This document shows, piece after piece, positions 6,044 to 10,221 of a stretch of DNA of 10,221 nucleotides (within the stretch, counting starts at the first letter, position 1; every line of letters starts with the position of its first letter). Both the position numbers and the translations under genes were made by a program. This DNA comes from Clostridiaceae bacterium (lineage in GTDB: Bacteria; Bacillota; Clostridia; Saccharofermentanales; Fastidiosipilaceae): contig JAAYZH010000093.1 of the NCBI GenBank assembly GCA_012514965.1, positions 1 through 10,221 on the forward strand, given 5' to 3'. The notes beneath the pieces were generated by a model. The model ran no database searches. It was not told the DNA's origin and saw nothing but the letters and a program-made list of their open reading frames with translations.

Positions 6044-7231
6044 TTAGAGTACCATGGCCGCTTCTTTGGCAATCATAAGCTCTTCATTCGTGGGGACGAC
6101 CAGGACTTTGACCTTGGAGTCTGGCGTCGTGATCTCGACGAGCTCGCCACGCTTGCTGTTCTGCTCTGGATCGATGGTGATCCCCAGGTAGCCCAGGCCT
6201 TTGCAGACGTGATGTCTGACCTTGGAGTCATTCTCACCGACACCTGCGGTGAAAATAATGACGTCGATGCCGGCCATTGCCGTTGCATAGGCTCCGATGT
6301 ATTTGCGTACATTATAAGAGAACATGTCGAGAGCCAGCTCTGCGCGTTTGTTGCCCTGCTCGTAGGCTTCTGTGAGGTCGCGGAAGTCAGAGCTCACGCC
6401 GGATACACCGAGCACACCGGACTGCTTGTTCATCACGTGATCAAGCTTGCGAATGGTCAGCTCAGGGTCGGTTTCGAGGAGATACTTAATGATCGCCGGG
6501 TCAATGTCTCCACAACGAGTGCCCATCGGAACACCGGCCAGAGGAGTCATACCCATGGAAGTGTCGATGCTCTTGCCGCCGTCAATGGCGGTGATGGAAG
6601 AGCCGTTGCCGAGGTGGCAGCTGACGATCTTCAGTTCTTCTACCGGTTTGCCGAGGAATTTCGCGGCTTCCAGACTCACAAAACGATGCGAGGTGCCATG
6701 GAAACCATAGCGGCGTACGGCATAGTCCTTGTAGTACTCATAAGGCAGGGCGTACATGTAGGCTCTGGCCGGCATAGTCTGATGGAAGGCCGTGTCGAAG
6801 ACGGCTACCATCGGAGTGTTCGACATTACCTCTTCACAAGCTTCGATACCCATGATATTTGCGGGATTGTGGAGTGGGGCCAAAGGAATACAGTCGCGGA
6901 TCGCGTCCTTGACTTCCGGTGTGATCAAGGCGGACTGGGCGAATTGCTCGCCGCCGTGGACGACACGGTGTCCGACTGCGCCGATTTCGCTCATCGAAGC
7001 GATAACGCCATGCTTCTCAGAAGTCAATTCTTCCAAAACGTACTTAATGGCTTCACGGTGTGTGGGCATGTCTTTTTGGCTGCGGACTTTGTCTCCCGAG
7101 CCCTGATACGTCATGGAACCGTCGATGCCGATGCGCTCGCACAGGCCTTTGGCCTTGACATCACCGTTCTCGGAATCCAGAAGCTGAAACTTCAGGGATG
7201 AGCTGCCTGCATTGATTACTAAAATTAACAT
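6044..7231 (-). CDS. ackA: Acetate kinase
   Basis: A complete 395-residue acetate kinase, usual family length, cytosolic. It interconverts acetyl-phosphate plus ADP with acetate plus ATP, the substrate-level ATP step of acetate fermentation. Signatures seen: VINAGSSSLKF (5-15, with Asn7), VGHRVVHGG (86-94, Arg89), VFDTAFHQTMP (144-154, Asp146), YGFHGTSH (175-182, His178), HLGNGSSITAIDGGKSIDTSMG (206-227), GTRCGDIDP (237-245, Arg239), FTAGVGEN (327-334) and TNEEL near the end (Glu383/384). All residues known to be essential in the Methanosarcina enzyme have a counterpart. The ATG at 7231 has AAGGAG 5 nt upstream. It starts 22 nt after pta on the same strand, so the two form one operon ended by the terminator at 5977-6014. 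Confidence 0.98.
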   Translation of the reverse strand: MLILVINAGSSSLKFQLLDSENGDVKAKGLCERIGIDGSMTYQGSGDKVRSQKDMPTHREAIKYVLEELTSEKHGVIASMSEIGAVGHRVVHGGEQFAQSALITPEVKDAIRDCIPLAPLHNPANIMGIEACEEVMSNTPMVAVFDTAFHQTMPARAYMYALPYEYYKDYAVRRYGFHGTSHRFVSLEAAKFLGKPVEELKIVSCHLGNGSSITAIDGGKSIDTSMGMTPLAGVPMGTRCGDIDPAIIKYLLETDPELTIRKLDHVMNKQSGVLGVSGVSSDFRDLTEAYEQGNKRAELALDMFSYNVRKYIGAYATAMAGIDVIIFTAGVGENDSKVRHHVCKGLGYLGITIDPEQNSKRGELVEITTPDSKVKVLVVPTNEELMIAKEAAMVL

Positions 7232-7253
7232 ACGTACTCCTTATAATCTTGAC

Positions 7254-8252
7254 TTACTTGGTCTGTGCCTGAACTGCCGTGATCGCCGCCACACCGACAA
7301 TGTCTTCGGCATTGCAGCCACGGGAAAGGTCATTGACCGGCGCCGCGATGCCCTGTGTGACGGGTCCGTACGCCTCTGCCTTCGCCAAACGCTGAACGAG
7401 CTTGTAGCCGATGTTGCCTGCGTTGAGATCAGGGAAAATTAAGACGTTTGCGTTACCCGCGACCTTGCTGCCGGGAGCCTTGGACTTTGCAACGGAATCG
7501 ACCAATGCGGCGTCCAACTGCAGATCGCCATAGACTGCGAGATCAGGTGCTTTCTCCATCGTGATGCGAGTGGCTTCGACTACCTTATCCGTGAGTTCGG
7601 ATTTCGCCGAGCCCTTGGTAGAGTAAGAAAGCATCGCGACCTTCGCGCTCTTGCCTGTCAGCTGCTCGAAGCTTTTCGCCGATGAAATCGCAATTTCAGA
7701 GAGCTGGTCGGCATCCGGATTCTCGTTGAGACCGCAGTCGCCAAAGACGAATGTGCCATTCTCACCATACTCACAATCGGGCACAACCATCAGGAAGAAG
7801 GCCGAAACCAGCTTGGTGCCGGGCGCTGTCTTCACAATCTGGAGGGCTGGACGCAGCGTATCTGCCGTACTGTGGATAGCACCGGATACCATGCCGTCTG
7901 CGTCGCCCTGCTTGACCATCATGCAGCCGAAGTAAACAGGGTCTTGCATCTGGGCCTTCGCCTTCTCGGGCGTCATGCCCTTCTTCTTGCGAAGTTCATA
8001 GAAAGTCTCTTCGTACTGAGGCGTGCGCGCATCCGTGGCGGGATCCACTAGCTTACAAGCGCTGATATCGACACCGTATTCTTCTGCCCGAGCGCGGACT
8101 TCTGCTTCATTACCGACCAGGACTACTTCAGCGATCGCCTCAGCAGCCAATTTCCGGGCGGCGGTCAAAACTCTCTCGTCTGTAGCCTCCGGAAGCACGA
8201 TTCGCTTGATGTCTGACTTGGCCCGTTCAAATATGCTGTCGATAAAACTCAT
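7254..8252 (-). CDS. pta: Phosphate acetyltransferase (short form)
   Basis: A 332-residue phosphotransacetylase of the short clostridial/Bacillus type, without the N-terminal regulatory domains of enterobacterial Pta. It converts acetyl-CoA and phosphate to acetyl-phosphate and CoA. Seen: FIDSIFERAKSDIKRIVLPEATDERVL at the start, KQGDADGMVSGAIHSTADTLRPALQIVKT (114-142), FGDCGLNENPDADQLSEIAI (170-189), GNANVLIFPDLNAGNIGYKLVQR (266-288), and NDLSRGCNAEDIV (307-319) with the Ser310-Arg311 pair and Asp317 that match the active site of the Methanosarcina enzyme. The start is the ATG at 8252, with AAAGAGG 7 nt upstream. The frame is open to 8303, but the extra residues cover the promoter. It is the first gene of the pta-ackA operon. 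A phosphate butyryltransferase is excluded by its close match to Pta motifs and the ackA neighbour. Confidence 0.97.
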   Translation of the reverse strand: MSFIDSIFERAKSDIKRIVLPEATDERVLTAARKLAAEAIAEVVLVGNEAEVRARAEEYGVDISACKLVDPATDARTPQYEETFYELRKKKGMTPEKAKAQMQDPVYFGCMMVKQGDADGMVSGAIHSTADTLRPALQIVKTAPGTKLVSAFFLMVVPDCEYGENGTFVFGDCGLNENPDADQLSEIAISSAKSFEQLTGKSAKVAMLSYSTKGSAKSELTDKVVEATRITMEKAPDLAVYGDLQLDAALVDSVAKSKAPGSKVAGNANVLIFPDLNAGNIGYKLVQRLAKAEAYGPVTQGIAAPVNDLSRGCNAEDIVGVAAITAVQAQTK

Positions 8253-8274
8253 ACTGATACCTCTTTCCCTGTTA

Positions 8275-8305
8275 CGTATAATGTGACGGATTGGCATCGC
8301 CAATC
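8275..8305 (-). promoter_or_regulatory. Predicted pta-ackA promoter with inverted repeat over the -35
   Basis: On the minus strand TTGGCG (8303-8298) and TATACG (8280-8275) are 17 nt apart. The -35 lies inside the inverted repeat GATTGGC-ATC-GCCAATC (8289-8305), two perfect 7-bp arms with a 3-nt centre. This is the form of a dimeric repressor site. No regulator is known to me for it, and the promoter hexamers are moderate matches. Confidence 0.5.
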
Positions 8306-8333
8306 GAGTCGATTCAAATCAAATTAAGTATAA

Positions 8334-8370
8334 TTGAAGCCCCCAAGCGAAACAAGCAAAGGGGCTTCAA
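8334..8370 (-). terminator. Hairpin between the small DUF3052-like gene and pta, probable terminator
   Basis: A perfect 10-bp stem TTGAAGCCCC/GGGGCTTCAA (8334-8343 with 8361-8370) has a 17-nt loop. In the leftward transcript it is followed by TTATACTTAATTTG, U-rich but without an unbroken U run. It most likely ends the 8448-8876 transcript. A weaker 6-bp hairpin GGCATG/CATGCC (8414-8433) precedes it. Confidence 0.55.
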
Positions 8371-8447
8371 GAACAAGCGAATTTCGTAAAATCATCTTTT
8401 GCAGGTATAGATTGGCATGGAAAGTGACATGCCGTCCGCGTACATCG

Positions 8448-8876
8448 TTATTCGTCTCCGGCCGGGCGGATCATGCGCTCCGTCCTGTTCGGTATTTCGC
8501 CAAGCGGCCGGAAACGCAGTGCCGACCAGTCCTCGCTCAAGGCGATCTGGCGGACAGGATCATAATCGAAAGGGATCAGTCCTTCCCAGCCCACATCTCT
8601 GCTGATATCGCTCTTGTAGCGTCGCGAGCTCTTCTTGGGGTACGCAAACCAGACAATCGTCTTCGCTTCCACCTGCCCCATGACTTCCGGCAGCAAGGCC
8701 TGCAGCTCTTCCTTGTTTTTTGCAAAGGCAAGCACAGCATCGGGCCGCACCTTCGGCATGCTCTCGTACTTCGTCCAGCCATGTTGCTCGCCAAAAACTG
8801 CTTCCAGCTCCGGCGGAAGCTGCACGATCAGCAGATGTTCATGTTTCAGATTTAACTTTTTCCGGATATCGTCCAT
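8448..8876 (-). CDS. Conserved hypothetical protein, DUF3052-like
   Basis: A 142-residue soluble protein with no signal peptide or membrane segment. I recognise the pattern of a small conserved family of unknown function annotated in bacteria as DUF3052 or similar. It has an N-terminal half of the form KLNLK...LLIVQLPPELEAVF, a middle DAVLAFAKNKEELQALLPEVMGQ, the strand VWFAYPKKSSRRYKSDISRDVGWEGL (73-98) and the end DPVRQIALSEDWSALRFRPL (105-124). The alternating strands and helices suggest a small alpha/beta fold, and the basic KKSSRRYKSDISRD segment is the most conserved-looking part. Biochemical role is not known to me. Start: ATG at 8876 with AGGAGG 6 nt upstream, a strong site. It is divergent from tmcAL, lies upstream of pta on the same strand, and is separated from pta by a hairpin. 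Confidence 0.8.
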   Translation of the reverse strand: MDDIRKKLNLKHEHLLIVQLPPELEAVFGEQHGWTKYESMPKVRPDAVLAFAKNKEELQALLPEVMGQVEAKTIVWFAYPKKSSRRYKSDISRDVGWEGLIPFDYDPVRQIALSEDWSALRFRPLGEIPNRTERMIRPAGDE

Positions 8877-9016
8877 GGTCGCCTCCTCTTACGCACCTTA
8901 GCAGCGAGTCTTTACCTTGTCAGTATGCCCTATCTGGCCAAAGTACGGCGAAACCAATGCTTCTGCCCGAACCCTCCGCCACCCGTTCGGACTAAAAGAA
9001 TAGTATAATTTCTGAC
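8877..9016. promoter_or_regulatory. Divergent intergenic region; leaderless-type promoter for tmcAL
   Basis: A perfect rightward TATAAT (9004-9009) lies only 7 nt before the tmcAL ATG, which places the expected transcription start at or next to the A of ATG. There is no Shine-Dalgarno sequence in this gap and no good -35 at 16-18 nt. A hairpin CCGAAC/GTTCGG (8967-8990) occupies the usual -35 zone. No convincing leftward promoter for the DUF3052-like gene was found. Confidence 0.55.
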
Positions 9017-10221
9017 ATGAAAACAGTTGCGATTATTACAGAATATAACCCATTCCATCTCGGCCATCTCTGGCAGCTCAAGCAGGTGAAAGAACGTTTT
9101 GGCGAGGACTGTCGCGTCATCATTCTCATGAGCGGACACTTTGTCCAGCGTGGTGAGCCGGCCATCATGAGCCGGGAGGCGCGTACGACACTGGCCCTGG
9201 AGGCCGGCGCTTCACTGGTCCTCGAGATACCGCTTGCTTTTGCCACGGCCAGCGCCCGGGATTTTGCCGATGGCGCCGTCCGTTTACTGTCCGCCACCGG
9301 AGTCTGTCAAGATCTGGTATGTGGGGCCGAGAGCGCGGAACTGGCAGCAGAACTCCGCCCTTTGGCTGAAGTCCTGCTTTCCGAAGACGAAGAATACCGG
9401 GGATTATTGACCGAAGAGTTGGCCGCCGGCCGCAGCTTCGCGGCTGCTCGTGAACAGGCGATTCTGAAGCTCAACCCTGCGAAAGCTGAACTATGGGGGC
9501 GGTTTTTCCGTAAACCCAACAATATTCTGGCCCTCGAGTATCAACTGGCAATCATGCGCGAAAACACTCGTAGAGCTGCTGCCGGTCGCAAGTCGAAGCT
9601 TCGACTGCAGTTGCTGGAGCGTGTCGGCGATGACCGTGCTCAGGAAGTCTCGACCAGTGAATTCGCTTCCGCAACCGCCATTCGCCGCATCTTATCGGAG
9701 ACCTCCTCATCAGCTGCGCGCCTCTTGGCGCTTGAGACGCTGGTTCCGTCCTACACCTTGTCCGCCCTGCTCAGCCAACCGCTTGTCGTGTTCAAGACAA
9801 GCACGCAAACTGCCATAGCAAGTCTTCTCGCCCGCACACCCGCTGAACTCCTGCCCTTCCGCTACTTCGAGGAGGGACTGGCTGCGCGACTGCTGCAGGC
9901 GGCTGAGACCTTAGGCAACCTGGGCTCCGCCGCCGAGGCAGATTTCTGGGCTTTGGCCCGCACTCGCTACTATGCGCAGACCCGCCTGCAGAGAGCTGTC
10001 CTCTCGTGGCAGCTGGGTCTGCGTCAAGAGCTTTGGGAACAGATTCAGGCCGACGGCCCAGCTTTCATCCGCGTGTGCGGCTGTGACAAGCACGGGCGCT
10101 ATCTGCTGAGACTGATGCGTAAGTTAGCCACACTGCCCCGTATCGACAAGAATTCAGATCTTCTGGAAGTGCCGGGCACGGCTTTGGCCAGCGCCAGGGC
10201 CCAACAGACACTCGCTCTGAC
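9017..10221 (+). CDS. tmcAL: tRNA(Met) cytidine acetate ligase TmcAL (YlbM family), 3' end cut by window edge
   Basis: The frame is open from the ATG at 9017 to the right edge (401 codons). The known family is about 390-420 residues, so little is missing. TmcAL activates acetate with ATP and acetylates the wobble cytidine (ac4C34) of elongator tRNA-Met. Seen: VAIITEYNPFHLGHLWQL at the N-terminus (nucleotidyltransferase HxGH, His14-His17), LMSGHFVQRGEPAIMSRE (38-55), GASLVLEIP (63-71), GAESAEL (101-107) and KPNNILALEYQ (167-177). The STSEFASATAIRR block near 215-227 gives the S/T-x-IR pattern of this fold. The start is fixed by alignment of the first strand, and no upstream start codon is in frame. 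It uses acetate, the product of the pta-ackA operon nearby. The family was once annotated as DUF795 or a predicted nucleotidyltransferase. Confidence 0.93.
   Translation, partial: MKTVAIITEYNPFHLGHLWQLKQVKERFGEDCRVIILMSGHFVQRGEPAIMSREARTTLALEAGASLVLEIPLAFATASARDFADGAVRLLSATGVCQDLVCGAESAELAAELRPLAEVLLSEDEEYRGLLTEELAAGRSFAAAREQAILKLNPAKAELWGRFFRKPNNILALEYQLAIMRENTRRAAAGRKSKLRLQLLERVGDDRAQEVSTSEFASATAIRRILSETSSSAARLLALETLVPSYTLSALLSQPLVVFKTSTQTAIASLLARTPAELLPFRYFEEGLAARLLQAAETLGNLGSAAEADFWALARTRYYAQTRLQRAVLSWQLGLRQELWEQIQADGPAFIRVCGCDKHGRYLLRLMRKLATLPRIDKNSDLLEVPGTALASARAQQTLAL

Noticed and set aside
6209..7201. A rightward 330-codon open frame antisense to ackA
   Set aside because: It lies wholly within ackA, which has full family signatures, and its product shows no recognisable motif. 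It is a codon-bias shadow of a GC-rich gene.
8311..8334. TCAAA repeats upstream of pta as a second FabT box
   Set aside because: The two TCAAA copies are in the same orientation and do not form TTTGA-N3-TCAAA, so this does not match the operator at 4095-4113.
8334..8855. A rightward 173-codon open frame antisense to the DUF3052-like gene
   Set aside because: It begins in the hairpin at 8334, has no ribosome site, and the leftward gene has a strong ribosome site and family-like motifs.

Overview
The window reads as a chromosomal stretch of a Bacillota (Firmicutes) bacterium of middling-to-high GC, most likely a clostridial lineage. The taxonomic reading is inferred from gene content: an AddB/RexB-type recombination nuclease subunit, a FabT-like MarR regulator next to an acyl carrier protein, a TmcAL (YlbM family) tRNA-modification ligase, a paired pta-ackA operon, and strong purine-rich Shine-Dalgarno sites. 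There is no tRNA, rRNA, CRISPR array, insertion sequence or phage gene. Nearly all of the DNA is coding and no gene-free stretch exceeds 300 bases.

Layout, left to right. Positions 1-4066 hold a leftward run of four genes. In transcription order they are a long-chain acyl-CoA synthetase (4066-2237), a YbgC/FadM-type hotdog acyl-CoA thioesterase (2114-1605), a sirtuin deacylase (1675-878) and the N-terminal part of addB (887 to the left edge). The last three overlap one another. Positions 4067-4265 form a divergent promoter region with a perfect 19-bp palindrome. A rightward PlsC-type acyltransferase (4266-5072) follows and ends in a clear hairpin terminator. Leftward again are fabT (5874-5383) and an overlapping acyl carrier protein gene (5411-5136). 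Then comes the leftward pta-ackA operon (8252-6044) with a textbook terminator at 5977-6014. A small leftward DUF3052-like gene (8876-8448) is divergent from tmcAL (9017 to the right edge).

How the parts connect. The centre of the window looks like a lipid-metabolism module. It contains fatty-acid activation (acyl-CoA synthetase), acyl-CoA hydrolysis (thioesterase), acyl transfer to a glycerophospholipid (PlsC), the acyl carrier protein, and a FabT-like repressor whose known ligand is acyl-ACP. The palindrome between the synthetase and plsC has the TTTGA-N3-TCAAA core known for FabT operators. It covers the -35 of a good plsC promoter and the presumed start region of the synthetase operon. 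The inference is that this FabT controls both divergent units from one site, and through the leftward operon also the sirtuin and addB. Pta-AckA interconverts acetyl-CoA, acetyl-phosphate and acetate, and a sirtuin removes acyl groups from lysines, so the window also holds both a source and an eraser of protein acylation.

Most genes are recognisable housekeeping genes. I see no wholly unknown multi-gene system. The points most worth a second look are the shared FabT-type operator, the apparently leaderless tmcAL, the sirtuin embedded in an acyl-CoA operon with a 60-70 nt gene overlap, and an inverted repeat over the pta promoter.
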